Notes: generated from the sequence alone by a model not told the origin. A stretch of 64,000 bases of DNA from Celeribacter sp. PS-C1 (GCF_019429625.1 NZ_JAHXRW010000007.1:143586-207585); one strand, 5' to 3'; shown: positions 45,667 to 55,829, counted from the first letter of the stretch. Numbers and translations are program-made.

Positions 45667-47484
45667 ATGCACGCCCTCAAAAGCCTGCGCTTTTCATTGC
45701 TGGCCTCAGCCGCCTTCATCTTACCGCTTGCCGCCCATGCCCAAGACGCGGGCGAGATTTACACGCTCGACGACATTATTGTCTCCGGTAGCCTGACGCC
45801 GGTGCCCGCCACCAAAACCGGCGCGACCGTGGACACCGTGGAGGCCGATGAGACGGGCGACACCAGCGAGGCCGTCCTCGATGCCCTGACCACCCTGCCC
45901 GGCGTCAGCTTTTCCTCGAATGGGGGCCTAGGCGCCTCCTCGACCCTGCGCATCCGCGGCCTCGACGCGCGCTATGTGGGTGTGCGCATCAACGGCATCG
46001 ACGTGTCCGACCCGTCGAACGGCCAGCCGCAGTTCGACTTTGGCGGTCTGACGGGTTTTGGTATCTCTTCCATTGAGGTGCTGAAGGGGTCGCAATCTGC
46101 GCTCTACGGCTCCGAAGCCGTTGCAGGTCTCATCGACATTCGCACAGACGGTGCGGTCGAACCGGGCTACAACACCACGGTGGAATTGAGCGGTGGTAGC
46201 TACGGCACCTACGCGGGCGGGATTTCCTCTGTGCTGGAAAGCGAGGCCGGCAAGCTGTCCTTCGGCCTCTCGCACGTCAAAACCGACGGCTTTTCCTCGC
46301 GCGCCAGCGACACCGAGGATGACGGCTACGAGGCGACGACCCTGACCTTCGGTCTGGAGCAGGATGTCTCTGATCGCGTGACTCTGGGGCTTTCTGGCCT
46401 CTACATCACCTCCGATAATGAATACGACCTGTCGACCAGCAACAGCGCCGGCGAGTCGAGCCGCGAGCAAAAAGGCCTGCGCAGCTTTGCCCGCATTCAG
46501 GGCGACGTGATCAACCATGAGTTCAGCGCGTCTCTGTTTGACACGGAACGCAGCTATCCCGGCGGCTATACCGAGGATTATTCCGGCAAGCGTCGTGAAT
46601 TCGCCTATCTCGGGTCCACCGATCTTTCGGCGCTCTCGACCCTGACCTTCGGCGTTGAATATACCGAGGAAGAGTTCAACATCGACGGGCTGTCCGAGAA
46701 GGATGACAACATGGCGATCAAGGCCGAGTGGCTGCACTCGCCGATGGAGACGCTCGATCTCTCCGTGGCCCTGCGCTACGATGATCATTCCGACTTCGGC
46801 GATCACCTCTCGGGCCGCCTCGCTGCCGCTTGGGAGGTCGCTCCCGATTGGACACTGCGTGCTGTTCTGGGGACAGGCTTCCGTGCGCCTTCGCTCTATG
46901 AACGCTATAGCCCCTACGGCAAGGCAGACTTGAAAGAGGAAACCAGCCAAAGCGCCGAGATCGGCATCGAGCGCCGCTTTGCCGGTGACGACTTCGTCAA
47001 AGGCACGCTGTTCTACACCGAGATCAAGGACCGGATTGACTACGATTTCGCCACCTCCAGCTACAATCAGGTCTCCGGCAAAACGGTTTCCAAAGGCCTA
47101 GAGTTGTCCGGTCACTACACCCTCTCAGAGCGTGTCGCGCTGTTCGGCAACTACACCTACACCGATGCGGAAACTGCGGGCGAAGAGGCCCAACGCGTGC
47201 CGCGTCACGATTTGGTCGTGGGAATCGACGCAGTTTTGACCGACCAGATCAACGGTCAACTCATGGTGCAGCATGTCGCCGACGTGACACCGAGCCCCTA
47301 CGCGCCCGCAGATCACAAGGTCGGAGACTACACGCTCGTCAACGCCGGACTGTCCTACCAGTTGAACGACGCGACCGAGCTGTCCTTGCGGATCGAGAAC
47401 CTCACCGATGAGGATTACGAGACCGCAGGCGGCTACAACACGCCGGGCCGGTCCGCCTATCTCGGCCTCAAAGCGTCCTTCTGA
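45667..47484 (+). CDS. btuB: TonB-dependent outer-membrane receptor for cobalamin
   Basis: A 605-residue outer-membrane transporter. A signal peptide spans about residues 1-25 (LLASAAFILPLAAHAQD), then a TonB-box region (LDDIIVSGS), the plug domain (TLPGVSFSSNGGLGASSTLRIRGLDARYVGVRINGIDVSD) and a 22-strand barrel ending in NTPGRSAYLGLKASF with terminal phenylalanine. The plug sequence and length fit BtuB, and the riboswitch upstream confirms the vitamin B12 context. ATG 45667 follows a GGAGGA site. First gene of the btuB-F-C-D-cbiZ operon. Confidence 0.93.
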   Translation: MHALKSLRFSLLASAAFILPLAAHAQDAGEIYTLDDIIVSGSLTPVPATKTGATVDTVEADETGDTSEAVLDALTTLPGVSFSSNGGLGASSTLRIRGLDARYVGVRINGIDVSDPSNGQPQFDFGGLTGFGISSIEVLKGSQSALYGSEAVAGLIDIRTDGAVEPGYNTTVELSGGSYGTYAGGISSVLESEAGKLSFGLSHVKTDGFSSRASDTEDDGYEATTLTFGLEQDVSDRVTLGLSGLYITSDNEYDLSTSNSAGESSREQKGLRSFARIQGDVINHEFSASLFDTERSYPGGYTEDYSGKRREFAYLGSTDLSALSTLTFGVEYTEEEFNIDGLSEKDDNMAIKAEWLHSPMETLDLSVALRYDDHSDFGDHLSGRLAAAWEVAPDWTLRAVLGTGFRAPSLYERYSPYGKADLKEETSQSAEIGIERRFAGDDFVKGTLFYTEIKDRIDYDFATSSYNQVSGKTVSKGLELSGHYTLSERVALFGNYTYTDAETAGEEAQRVPRHDLVVGIDAVLTDQINGQLMVQHVADVTPSPYAPADHKVGDYTLVNAGLSYQLNDATELSLRIENLTDEDYETAGGYNTPGRSAYLGLKASF

Positions 47485-48315
47485 GTGCGCTTTCCTGAGA
47501 TCATAACACTTGCCACCGCCCTCTTTTCGGGGGCGGCGGCTTTTGCGGAAACGCCGCCTCAGCGTGTCGTCTCGATCAATCTCTGCACCGATCAGTTGGC
47601 CATGATGATTGCAGCCCCCGGTCAGCTGTCCTCCATCACCGCCATGGCCCAAGACCCGCGCGCCTCGGTCATGTCCGACAAGGCGAGAGCCTATCCGACC
47701 AACAACGGGCTGGCCGAAGAAATATACCTTTTGAAACCCGATCTCGTCCTCGCAGGCCAGTTCACCGCGCGGGCGACCGTGTCGATGATGCGCCGTCTTG
47801 GCGTCGAGATCGTCGAATTTTCTCCCGCGCGCTCTTTGGACGATGTCGCCGCCAATATGGTGAAAATGGGCGAAGCCTTGGGGCGCGAAGATGTGGCACA
47901 GAGCATGGCCGAAGACTTCACCCGCCGCCTCGCCGAGATTGACACTCTGACAGTTTCCCGCCCCACCGCTGCCACCTATGCCGCCAACGGCTATAGCACC
48001 GGTGCGCAGAGCCTCTCTGGTGAGATCATCGAAACCGCCGGGTTCACCACACTCGCCTCCGAGTTAGGCCTGCCGATGGGCGGCTTTGTGCCGCTCGAAG
48101 CCTTGATCATGGCCAATCCCAACCTTGTGATCTCCGGCGCCGACTATCCCGGCACTGCGCGGGCCGAAGAGGTCCTGTCCCATCCCGCGTTGACCCATCT
48201 GACGGGCGGGCATATGCCGATGCAGGACAAGGACTGGATTTGCGGTCTACCATCTGTTTTGGGCGCGATCGAACGGCTCCGCGATGAGCGGGACATGCTG
48301 GAGATGCCTCAATGA
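47485..48315 (+). CDS. btuF: cobalamin-binding periplasmic protein
   Basis: A 276-residue class III periplasmic binding protein. A signal peptide is seen at about residues 1-22 (ATALFSGAAAFAE), then RVVSINLCTDQLAMMI, EEIYLLKPDLVLAG, and the C-terminal PSVLGAIERLRDE. It starts at a GTG immediately after the btuB stop (TGA-GTG) and overlaps btuC by four bases. It hands B12 or cobinamide to the BtuCD permease. Confidence 0.88.
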   Translation: MRFPEIITLATALFSGAAAFAETPPQRVVSINLCTDQLAMMIAAPGQLSSITAMAQDPRASVMSDKARAYPTNNGLAEEIYLLKPDLVLAGQFTARATVSMMRRLGVEIVEFSPARSLDDVAANMVKMGEALGREDVAQSMAEDFTRRLAEIDTLTVSRPTAATYAANGYSTGAQSLSGEIIETAGFTTLASELGLPMGGFVPLEALIMANPNLVISGADYPGTARAEEVLSHPALTHLTGGHMPMQDKDWICGLPSVLGAIERLRDERDMLEMPQ

Positions 48316-49295
48316 CCTACCCCCGGCTTCTGTCCCTTTTGACCTTCGCCCTCATCGCGCTTTTCATCGCCTCGCTCCTCGTGGGCGTCGCCGATATGCC
48401 CATCGCCGACAGCCTCAAAGCGCTCTTTGGCGGTGGCGAAGGCCCCCTGCCGATGGTGATGCGCGAAATCCGTCTGCCGCGTGCGCTGTTGGGCGTGATG
48501 GTCGGCGTGAGCCTCGGCCTCTCGGGTGCCGCCCTCCAAGGTTATCTGCGCAACCCTCTCGCCGAACCCAGCGTCATCGGCATTTCCGCATCCGCCGCCT
48601 TGGGCGCCGTGATCGCGCTTCAAAGCGGGTTTGCCGCGCTCTTCGCCCTTGCCTTGCCCCTCGCGGCCCTCGTCGGCGCCGCGATTTGCGTTGTGCTCAT
48701 TCTCTTGCTAGCCGGCTCCGGCGGCACGCTGTCGCTGATCCTCGCGGGCATCGCCGTCTCTGCGCTGTCCTCGGCCCTTACCGCGCTTGTCCTCAACCTC
48801 TCGCCCAATCCTTTTGCCGCGAATGAGATCATCTTTTGGATGATGGGCTCGCTCGCAGATCGCTCTTTTCTGCATGTCTGGATGGCGCTGCCGATCATGG
48901 CTCTGGGCTGGGGCCTTGTGGCACTGACCGGACGCGGCATCGACCGGCTGACATTGGGCGAAGAGGCCGCAGCCTCCATGGGCGTAAACCTCAAACATCT
49001 GCGTCTTATCCTTGTAGGCGGAGTCGCCGCCTCGGTCGGGGCCGCCACCGCCGTCGCGGGCGCTGTGGGATTTGTCGGTCTCGTCGTGCCGCATATTTTG
49101 CGCCCCCTCGTGGGTGCGCGCCCGGCGCGGCTTTTGCTCGCTTCTGCTTTGGGCGGTGCGATTTTGGTGCTGACCGCAGACGTGGCCGTGCGGCTCATCC
49201 TGCCAGGGCGCGACCTCAAACTCGGCGTCTTGATGGCCCTCGTCGGCGCGCCAGTGTTTTTCCATCTGATCTGGCGGATGCGGGGGCGGTCATGA
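48312..49295 (+). CDS. btuC: vitamin B12 ABC transporter permease
   Basis: A 327-residue FecCD/BtuC-type permease with about ten membrane helices. Signature segments: REIRLPRALLGVMVGVSLGLSGAALQGYLRNPLAEPSVIGIS, IIFWMMGSLADRSF, and VAGAVGFVGLVVPHILRPLVGARPARLL (the ATPase coupling region). Overlaps of four bases on both sides tie it to btuF and btuD. Confidence 0.93.
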   Translation: MTYPRLLSLLTFALIALFIASLLVGVADMPIADSLKALFGGGEGPLPMVMREIRLPRALLGVMVGVSLGLSGAALQGYLRNPLAEPSVIGISASAALGAVIALQSGFAALFALALPLAALVGAAICVVLILLLAGSGGTLSLILAGIAVSALSSALTALVLNLSPNPFAANEIIFWMMGSLADRSFLHVWMALPIMALGWGLVALTGRGIDRLTLGEEAAASMGVNLKHLRLILVGGVAASVGAATAVAGAVGFVGLVVPHILRPLVGARPARLLLASALGGAILVLTADVAVRLILPGRDLKLGVLMALVGAPVFFHLIWRMRGRS

Positions 49296-50026
49296 GCCTT
49301 TTGACGACACGAGACCTCACCGTCCGGCGCGGCACGCGCGTGACCCTCGATCACGCCTCGCTCGACGTCGCCCCCGGCGAAATGATCGGCCTCATCGGCC
49401 CGAATGGCGCCGGCAAATCCACACTCCTGCGCGCCGCTCTCGGATTGATCGCGGCAGAAGGCGAAAGCACGCTGGCCCAGATGTCGCCAACTGTGCGCGC
49501 CAAAGCCGCCGCCTGGTTGCCGCAAGCGCGCGAAATCGCTTGGCCGGTCAGCGTCGCTCATCTGGTGTCTTTGGCGCAAAACGAACGCGAAGACGCCCCC
49601 GAAGTGCGGGCGGCTTTGAAACGTATGGACCTTTTGGACTTCGCCGACCGCAAGGCCACGGGGCTGTCGGGCGGCGAACAGGCGCGTGTTTTGATCGCGC
49701 GCGCGCTGGCGCAGGACACGCCTTTGCTGCTGGCCGATGAACCCACCGCGGGCCTCGATCCCGCGCATCAGATCGGATGTATGGAGACCTTTGCAGCACT
49801 CGCGCAGGAGGGTCGCGGCGTGGTCGTCTCTCTGCATGATCTGGGTCTCGCCGCGCGTCATTGCACCCGCATTGTTGTCCTCTCCGAAGGTCGGATCGTC
49901 GCGGATGGCCCACCGCGCGAGGTGCTGACCGAGGCGCTCTTGGCCGAAGTCTTTGCCATCCGTTGCCACATCGCGGAGACGCCCGAGGGCATGGTGCTAC
50001 AACCGCTGTCGCAGGTCGCGAGGTAA
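49292..50026 (+). CDS. btuD: vitamin B12 ABC transporter ATPase
   Basis: A 244-residue ABC ATPase. Walker A is [13 protein letters not shown] (about residues 36-48), the signature is LSGGEQARVLIARALAQ, Walker B is LLLADEPTAGLD, and the switch histidine is in VVVSLHDLGLAARHC. The ATG at 49292 overlaps the btuC stop (ATGA). It energises uptake by BtuC. Confidence 0.93.
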   Translation: MSLLTTRDLTVRRGTRVTLDHASLDVAPGEMIGLIGPNGAGKSTLLRAALGLIAAEGESTLAQMSPTVRAKAAAWLPQAREIAWPVSVAHLVSLAQNEREDAPEVRAALKRMDLLDFADRKATGLSGGEQARVLIARALAQDTPLLLADEPTAGLDPAHQIGCMETFAALAQEGRGVVVSLHDLGLAARHCTRIVVLSEGRIVADGPPREVLTEALLAEVFAIRCHIAETPEGMVLQPLSQVAR

Positions 50027-50031
50027 ACAGG

Positions 50032-50706
50032 ATGTTGAGCCCGACCCTCACCCGCCCCTGGCTCGTCGCTGATCTCGGTGCTCCGATGCGGGTGCTGAGT
50101 TTCGCTCCCTATCGACCGGGGTTCGTCACAGCTCAGCACATCGTTTGGCGCGAGTTGAGAAACGCCGATCTGCCGCCGGAGGTTTGCGTTTCCGACTGGA
50201 TTTCATCTGAGATGACAAAAGCCGGTCACGCGGAGGCGGTCGGCATGCTGACGTCTCGCAACGTGACGAAGTATCAGCGCACCGAAGCAGAGGTTGACGG
50301 CATACGTGTTGCAGCCATGGCCACTGTCGGGCTGGGCAATGCCGAACGCATCGGCTCACGCACCCCGCGCGATTGGGGCGTCGAGCAATTCGGCACGATC
50401 AACATCGCCGTGCAGCTTTCCGAAGCGCTCACCGAGACGGCGCAGATCGAAGCGCTTACCATCGCGGCACAGGCCCGCACGGCGGCTGTGATGGAAGCAG
50501 GCCTCAGGTTTCCCCACGGGCCTGTGACCGGCACGGGCACCGATTGCCTCGCACTCGCCGCCCCCGATGGCGCGAAGGAGTATGCCGGGCTTCATACGGC
50601 TTTGGGCGAGGCCATTGGCGTGGCGGTTTACGAAGCTGTGGCCAAAGGCGCCGCTGGCTGGGTGGCGGAAAATCCGGAAATGATGCGCAAAGTTTTTGGC
50701 GGCTAA
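50032..50706 (+). CDS. cbiZ: adenosylcobinamide amidohydrolase
   Basis: A 224-residue CbiZ-family enzyme that cleaves the aminopropanol side chain of (adenosyl)cobinamide to give cobyric acid, so that imported corrinoids with other lower ligands can be remodelled. Family blocks: GMLTSRNVTKYQRTEAEVDG, TVGLGNAERIG, FGTINIAVQLSEALTETAQIEAL and the TGTGTDCLALAAP segment. It starts six bases after btuD and closes the riboswitch-controlled operon. Confidence 0.9.
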   Translation: MLSPTLTRPWLVADLGAPMRVLSFAPYRPGFVTAQHIVWRELRNADLPPEVCVSDWISSEMTKAGHAEAVGMLTSRNVTKYQRTEAEVDGIRVAAMATVGLGNAERIGSRTPRDWGVEQFGTINIAVQLSEALTETAQIEALTIAAQARTAAVMEAGLRFPHGPVTGTGTDCLALAAPDGAKEYAGLHTALGEAIGVAVYEAVAKGAAGWVAENPEMMRKVFGG

Positions 50707-50741
50707 ACCGCTTGTCGGGGGCGACCAAATCCGCTTTCCGT

Positions 50742-50776
50742 TTGACAGTTGCGAATGATTATCATTTACATACTCT
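50742..50776 (+). promoter_or_regulatory. Fur/Mur box and promoter of sitABCD
   Basis: TTGACA (50742-50747) overlaps GCGAATGATTATCATTT (50751-50767), a good match to the Fur-type palindrome (AATGATTATCATT core). In Rhodobacterales, sitABCD is controlled by the manganese-responsive Fur homologue Mur, so a Mur box is the likely identity. It lies about 35-60 bases upstream of the sitA ATG. Confidence 0.85.
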
Positions 50777-50803
50777 AACGCCGCTCTCCCCAAAGGATGT
50801 CTC

Positions 50804-51700
50804 ATGCCCAAAAAACTCTTCTGGCTATCCTGCGCCACGATCCTCGCTCTGGCCGCGACAGCACAAGCCGAGGACCGGATGAAGGTCGTGACCACCTTCA
50901 CAGTGTTGGCCGACATGGCCAGCCAAGTCGCAGGCGACGCCGCCGAGGTGGTATCGATCACCAAACCTGGCGCGGAAATTCACGGCTACCAGCCGACACC
51001 CCGCGACATCGTGCGGGCGCAGGACGCGGACCTGATCCTGTGGAACGGCATGAACCTTGAGCTGTGGTTCGAACAGTTTCTCTCGAACCTCAAAGATGTG
51101 CCCTCGGTGACGCTCAGCGACGGCATTGATCCGATCTCGATTGTGGGCGGAAGCTATGAGGGCAAGCCTAATCCCCACGCTTGGATGGGGCTGGATAATG
51201 CCCTGATCTATATCGACAATATCGAGACCGCCCTGAGCACGCAGGACCCCGACAATGCCGAGACCTATGCGGAGAACGCAGCCACCTATAAGACCGAGCT
51301 CCGTGCCACTTTGGAGCCTCTGCGCGCCCGCGTGGCCGAAGTACCCGAAGATCAGCGCTGGCTGGTGACCTGCGAGGGGGCGTTTTCCTATCTGGCGCGC
51401 GATTTCGGCATGAAGGAGCTGTATCTCTGGCCGATGAACGCCGATCAGATGGGCACACCGCAACAGGTGCGCGCTGTGATCGACGGCGTGAAGGAGAACA
51501 ACATCCCGGTGGTGTTTTGTGAGAGCACGGTCAACACCGCCCCAGCGAAACAGGTCGCCCGCGAGACCGGCGCACGCTATGGCGGCGAGCTTTACGTCGA
51601 CAGCCTATCAAAGCCGGGCGGCCCGGTGCCGAGCTACCTCGATTTGTTGCGGGTGACGGCGGAGACCGTGGCGGATGGGCTTGCAGCCGGATCGAACTGA
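50804..51700 (+). CDS. sitA: manganese/iron ABC transporter, periplasmic binding protein
   Basis: A 298-residue cluster A-I metal-binding protein. Signal peptide at about residues 1-22 ([16 protein letters not shown]). Metal-site segments: [12 protein letters not shown] (His), [19 protein letters not shown] (His), [16 protein letters not shown] (Glu) and the [32 protein letters not shown] region. First gene of sitABCD behind a Mur/Fur box; the likely substrate is Mn2+ and perhaps Fe2+. Confidence 0.93.
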   Translation: MPKKLFWLSCATILALAATAQAEDRMKVVTTFTVLADMASQVAGDAAEVVSITKPGAEIHGYQPTPRDIVRAQDADLILWNGMNLELWFEQFLSNLKDVPSVTLSDGIDPISIVGGSYEGKPNPHAWMGLDNALIYIDNIETALSTQDPDNAETYAENAATYKTELRATLEPLRARVAEVPEDQRWLVTCEGAFSYLARDFGMKELYLWPMNADQMGTPQQVRAVIDGVKENNIPVVFCESTVNTAPAKQVARETGARYGGELYVDSLSKPGGPVPSYLDLLRVTAETVADGLAAGSN

Positions 51701-51732
51701 GCGCAGGCTGCGTCGGAGAGCAGAAAGGCAAC

Positions 51733-52635
51733 ATGATGCAAAACGGCAGCCCCGTTCAAAGCACTGAGGTGGGAGACGGGATTTCGGCGCGCGATGTGAC
51801 GGTGACCTATCGCAACGGCCACACGGCACTGCGGCAGGCGACATTCGCCATCCCGCGCGGCACGGTGACCGCGCTCGTCGGCGTCAACGGCGCCGGGAAA
51901 TCGACGCTGTTCAAGGCGATCATGGGCTTTGTTCCGGTGGCACAGGGCGACATTCGGCTGTTGGGCCTGAGCGTCAAAGAGGCGCTGCGCCAAAACCTCG
52001 TCGCCTATGTACCACAATCCGAGGAGGTCGATTGGTCCTTTCCGGTGCTGGTCGAGGACGTAGTGATGATGGGGCGCTATGGCCACATGGGCTTTCTGCG
52101 CCGCCCGTCGAAAGCCGATCACGCGGCGGTAGACGCAGCACTCGCGCGGGTCAATATGAGTGACTTTCGCCAGCGCCAGATCGGCGAGCTATCCGGCGGG
52201 CAAAAGAAGCGCGTGTTCCTTGCCCGCGCCTTGGCGCAGGAGGGTCAGGTGATCCTCTTGGACGAACCTTTCACCGGCGTCGATGTGAAAACCGAGGAAC
52301 AGATTATCGCACTATTGAGGGAGCTGCGTGACGAGGGCCGGGTGATGTTGGTCTCCACCCATAATCTCGGCTCGGTGCCCGAATTCTGCGACCGCACGGT
52401 TTTGGTCAAAGGCACGGTGCTGGGCTATGGTCCGACCGAGACGACCTTCACCCGCGAGAACCTTGAGCGCGCCTTTGGCGGTGTGCTGCGTCAGTTCACC
52501 TTGAGCGGCGCCGATCTTCATGACGATGACGATCCGCGCCATGTCACCATCCTGACGGACGACGAACGCCCTCTGGTGCGCTACGGCAGCCAGACGCGGG
52601 TGCAGGCCAAACCCTCCGAGGACGCAGACACATGA
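51733..52635 (+). CDS. sitB: manganese/iron ABC transporter ATPase
   Basis: A 300-residue ABC ATPase. Walker [17 protein letters not shown], signature [17 protein letters not shown], Walker [18 protein letters not shown], and switch region [14 protein letters not shown]. It starts at ATG 51733 (a second ATG follows directly) 32 bases after sitA and overlaps sitC by four bases. Confidence 0.93.
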   Translation: MMQNGSPVQSTEVGDGISARDVTVTYRNGHTALRQATFAIPRGTVTALVGVNGAGKSTLFKAIMGFVPVAQGDIRLLGLSVKEALRQNLVAYVPQSEEVDWSFPVLVEDVVMMGRYGHMGFLRRPSKADHAAVDAALARVNMSDFRQRQIGELSGGQKKRVFLARALAQEGQVILLDEPFTGVDVKTEEQIIALLRELRDEGRVMLVSTHNLGSVPEFCDRTVLVKGTVLGYGPTETTFTRENLERAFGGVLRQFTLSGADLHDDDDPRHVTILTDDERPLVRYGSQTRVQAKPSEDADT

Positions 52636-53492
52636 TCCTGCTCGAGCCCTTCACCTACGGCTATATGACCAACGCCATGTGGGTCTCGGCTTTGGTGGGC
52701 GGCGTCTGCGCCTTTCTGTCGGCCTATCTGATGCTCAAGGGCTGGTCGCTGATTGGCGATGCATTGTCGCATTCTGTCGTCCCCGGCGTGGCCGGAGCGT
52801 ATATGTTAGGCCTGCCCTTCGCCTTGGGCGCGTTTCTGTCGGGTGGGCTGGCCGCCGCCGCGATGTTGTTTCTCTCCGAGCGCTCGGGGCTCAAGATTGA
52901 CGTGGTGATTGGCATGATCTTTACGTCTTTCTTCGGTCTCGGCCTCTTTATGGTCTCGCTCAACCCGATGGCCATCTCGGTCGATACGATCACCATGGGC
53001 AACATTTTGGCGATCACGCCGGAGGACACGCTGCAATTGGCGCTCATCGGGTTTGTCTCCCTCGCGGTGCTGTTGGCGAATTGGAAAGACCTGATGGTGG
53101 TGTTTTTCGATGAAAGCCACGCCCGCTCTATTGGCCTGCGTCCCGGCCTGTTGAAAGCCATGTTCTTCGTGCTTTTGTCGGCTTCCGTCGTCGCCGCGAT
53201 GCAGACCGTTGGGGCCTTTCTGGTCGTCGCGATGGTGGTGACGCCGGGCGCAACCGCCTACCTGCTTTGCGACCGCTTCCCGCGCCTGATCGTGACCTCG
53301 GTTCTGATAGGCACGGTGACCAGTTTTTCAGGCGCCTACATAAGCTATTTCCTCGACGGCGCGACCGGCGGGGTGATTGTGTGTCTGCAAACGCTGATCT
53401 TCCTCGCGGCCTTTGTTTTCGCCCCGAAACACGGGATATTGGCCGCGAAAGCCAAGGCCCGCGCCGTGCTTAAAGAGGAAGTGTCGGAATGA
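52632..53492 (+). CDS. sitC: manganese/iron ABC transporter permease
   Basis: A 286-residue ABC-3 family permease with about eight helices. Signature: [30 protein letters not shown] near the N-terminus and [20 protein letters not shown]. Paralogous to the next gene; the two presumably form a heterodimeric channel. Four-base overlaps with sitB and sitD. Confidence 0.93.
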   Translation: MILLEPFTYGYMTNAMWVSALVGGVCAFLSAYLMLKGWSLIGDALSHSVVPGVAGAYMLGLPFALGAFLSGGLAAAAMLFLSERSGLKIDVVIGMIFTSFFGLGLFMVSLNPMAISVDTITMGNILAITPEDTLQLALIGFVSLAVLLANWKDLMVVFFDESHARSIGLRPGLLKAMFFVLLSASVVAAMQTVGAFLVVAMVVTPGATAYLLCDRFPRLIVTSVLIGTVTSFSGAYISYFLDGATGGVIVCLQTLIFLAAFVFAPKHGILAAKAKARAVLKEEVSE

Positions 53493-54322
53493 TCGACACG
53501 CTTCTGATGCCCTTCCAGTTTGGCTTTATGCAGAACGCCTTTCTGATCTCGATCCTCGTCGCGATCCCGACCGCGTTGCTGTCATGCTTTCTGGTGCTCA
53601 AGGGCTGGGCCCTTATGGGGGACGCGATCAGCCATGCCATTCTGCCCGGCGTCGTTCTGGCCTATATCCTCGGCCTGCCTCTGATTGTCGGCGCCTTTGC
53701 TGCGGGCATGGTGACGGCGCTCTCGACCGGCTATCTGGCGCAGAACAGCCGCGTCAAACAGGACACCGTTATGGGCGTCGTCTTCTCCGGCATGTTTGGC
53801 CTTGGCATCGTGATGTATGTCGCGACGCCCTCGGATGTTCACCTCGACCACATTCTTTACGGCAACATGCTGGGCGTGGGCGCAGAGGATCTCTGGACGG
53901 CTGGCCTCATCGCGCTCGCGGTCTCCGCAACTCTGGTGCTCAAATGGAAAGACCTGATGCTCCATGCCTTCGATCCGGCGCAAGCGCGGGCCTCAGGGCT
54001 ACCGGTTCAGGTCTTGCACTACGGGCTATTGACCGCGATCTCTCTGAGCATCGTCGCGACGCTCACCGCCACCGGGTTGATCCTCGCCGTGGCGCTTTTG
54101 ATTGCCCCCGGCGCGATTGCATTTCTGCTTGTGCGGCGGTTCTCCGCGATGCTGCTGACCGCCACCGCGATCAACCTCGCCGCGATGCTGGGCGGCGTTT
54201 ACGCAAGCTTCTGGCTTGACAGCGCGCCTGCGCCGACCATCGTTCTGGTGCAAACCGCGATCTTTCTTGTGGCCTTTGTCCGCCGCATGCGTCAGGTCAA
54301 ACGGCAGGCCCGCGCCGCATGA
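53489..54322 (+). CDS. sitD: manganese/iron ABC transporter permease
   Basis: A 277-residue ABC-3 permease, paralogue of sitC, with FLVLKGWALMGDAISHAILPGVVLAYILG and TATGLILAVALLIAPGAIAFLL. Last gene of sitABCD. It converges with the dihydrolipoamide-dehydrogenase-like gene, leaving only seven bases between stops and no room for a conventional terminator. Confidence 0.93.
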   Translation: MIDTLLMPFQFGFMQNAFLISILVAIPTALLSCFLVLKGWALMGDAISHAILPGVVLAYILGLPLIVGAFAAGMVTALSTGYLAQNSRVKQDTVMGVVFSGMFGLGIVMYVATPSDVHLDHILYGNMLGVGAEDLWTAGLIALAVSATLVLKWKDLMLHAFDPAQARASGLPVQVLHYGLLTAISLSIVATLTATGLILAVALLIAPGAIAFLLVRRFSAMLLTATAINLAAMLGGVYASFWLDSAPAPTIVLVQTAIFLVAFVRRMRQVKRQARAA

Positions 54323-54329
54323 CAGCCGC

Positions 54330-55733
54330 TCAGGCCGGCGTGAGCCCGGGCGGATGCGGCAGTTTCTGGCCACTGTTCGACAAGCAACTCATCAAAGCGT
54401 CCTGAAGCGTTTCTTCGAGCACCGGGTGATAGAACGGGCTTTCGAGGCAGGCATCCACCGTCAGCCCCTGTTCGATCGCCAGCGCCAGCCAATGCGCCAT
54501 ATGTTCGCCGTCGCCAATCGCCAGCGTCGCGCCCAAGAGTTTCAGCGAGCTTTTGTCGGCATAAACGCGGATCAGGCCTTCCGTCTCCGCTTTGACCTTC
54601 GCGCGGCCGTTGTCTTGCGCCTTGGCCGTGCCGATGGCGATCTTGTCCGGGTCGAGCGTATCGAAGGCGGCGCCGACGGTGGCGATCTGTGGGCTGGTAA
54701 AGGCCACCGCCAAAGGCACACGGCGGCGGTAGGGTTCGCGGGTGCCCGCGATGATGTTCAGAGCGGCGATTTTGCCCTCGTCCTTGGCCTCGTGCAGAAG
54801 CGGTCGGTCGGCGTTCACATCGCCCGTCATATAGACCGGCAGATCGCCAATCTGGAGCGTCTCTGGGTCGTAAGCAGGCATGCCCTTGTCATTGAGTTCC
54901 ACCCCCAATGTCTCAAGCCCCAGCCCCACAATATTGGGACGCCGCCCGATGCTGGCCAGCACTCGCTCGACCCGCACGACCTTGTCCCCCGCCTTGATTG
55001 TCACGGTGCCGTCCGCCTCAAGCGTCGGTTCGACAGTCGCGCCCAAAGTGAGCGACATATCCTGCCCCAGCGCCTCTGCGGCGGCCTCGGCCACCACAGG
55101 GTCCTTGATCCCGGCAATCACAGGTGCGGCGTCAAAGCCATGCACCTCGACGCCCAAACGGCCCAGCGCCTGACCGATTTCGCAGCCGATCACGCCAAGA
55201 CCCACGATGGCCACGGATTTCGGCAGGTCCGGCTGTTCGAAAAACGTGTCCGTGGTCCAAAGCGCGTCACCCAAAGCGCGGAATGGCGCGGGCAGAACGG
55301 GGCTTGAGCCGGTGGCGATAAGGATCGCGCCCGTCTCGATGGTCTCGCCATTCACCTCGACCGAATTGGGGCCCCTGATCGTGGCGTGACCGTCGATGAA
55401 TTGCGTCTCGTCGAGATGTTTGTGGGTGCGGGTGATAAAACCGTTCACCAGTTTGTCGCGGATCGCGCGGACGCGGGCCATAACTTTGGGGCCATCGACA
55501 CTTAGCCCTTCGGTGCCGGCGATGCCGAACGCCGCCTGGCGGCTTTTTGCGTGGTAGAGCGAGGCCACCTCGATCAGCGCTTTCGACGGCATGCATCCGA
55601 CGCGCGCGCAGGTGGTGCCCTCCGGTCCCGAGTTGATCAGAACGACGGATTTCCCGGCTCTGAGCAAAGTGAACAGCGCGGTGACCCCTGCGCTGCCTGC
55701 CCCGAGAATGGCCACATCAACCTTGCGCGTCAT
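54330..55733 (-). CDS. dihydrolipoamide-dehydrogenase-like pyridine nucleotide-disulfide oxidoreductase
   Basis: A 467-residue flavoprotein. FAD motif ILGAGSAGVTALFTLLRAG (residues 9-27), redox-active disulfide Cys42-x4-Cys47 (GTTCARVGCMPSKAL), NAD domain VAIVGLGVIGCEIGQALGRLGVEV, and a C-terminal dimer domain with FYHPVLEETLQDAL (His-Glu pair). These fit dihydrolipoamide dehydrogenase. No lipoyl or dehydrogenase-complex partner lies beside it, and another lpdA-like gene ends the window, so this is probably a stand-alone paralogue. ATG 55733 has a GAGGGAAG site. Confidence 0.82.
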   Translation of the reverse strand: MTRKVDVAILGAGSAGVTALFTLLRAGKSVVLINSGPEGTTCARVGCMPSKALIEVASLYHAKSRQAAFGIAGTEGLSVDGPKVMARVRAIRDKLVNGFITRTHKHLDETQFIDGHATIRGPNSVEVNGETIETGAILIATGSSPVLPAPFRALGDALWTTDTFFEQPDLPKSVAIVGLGVIGCEIGQALGRLGVEVHGFDAAPVIAGIKDPVVAEAAAEALGQDMSLTLGATVEPTLEADGTVTIKAGDKVVRVERVLASIGRRPNIVGLGLETLGVELNDKGMPAYDPETLQIGDLPVYMTGDVNADRPLLHEAKDEGKIAALNIIAGTREPYRRRVPLAVAFTSPQIATVGAAFDTLDPDKIAIGTAKAQDNGRAKVKAETEGLIRVYADKSSLKLLGATLAIGDGEHMAHWLALAIEQGLTVDACLESPFYHPVLEETLQDALMSCLSNSGQKLPHPPGLTPA

Positions 55734-55829
55734 GGTGTCTTCCCTCTTATGCGAATGTGTAAACCTAAGGCGTTATACCACCCTCGTCGCCATCGCATAG
55801 AGGACAAGGTGCCTCGCCTGGAACAGGTC

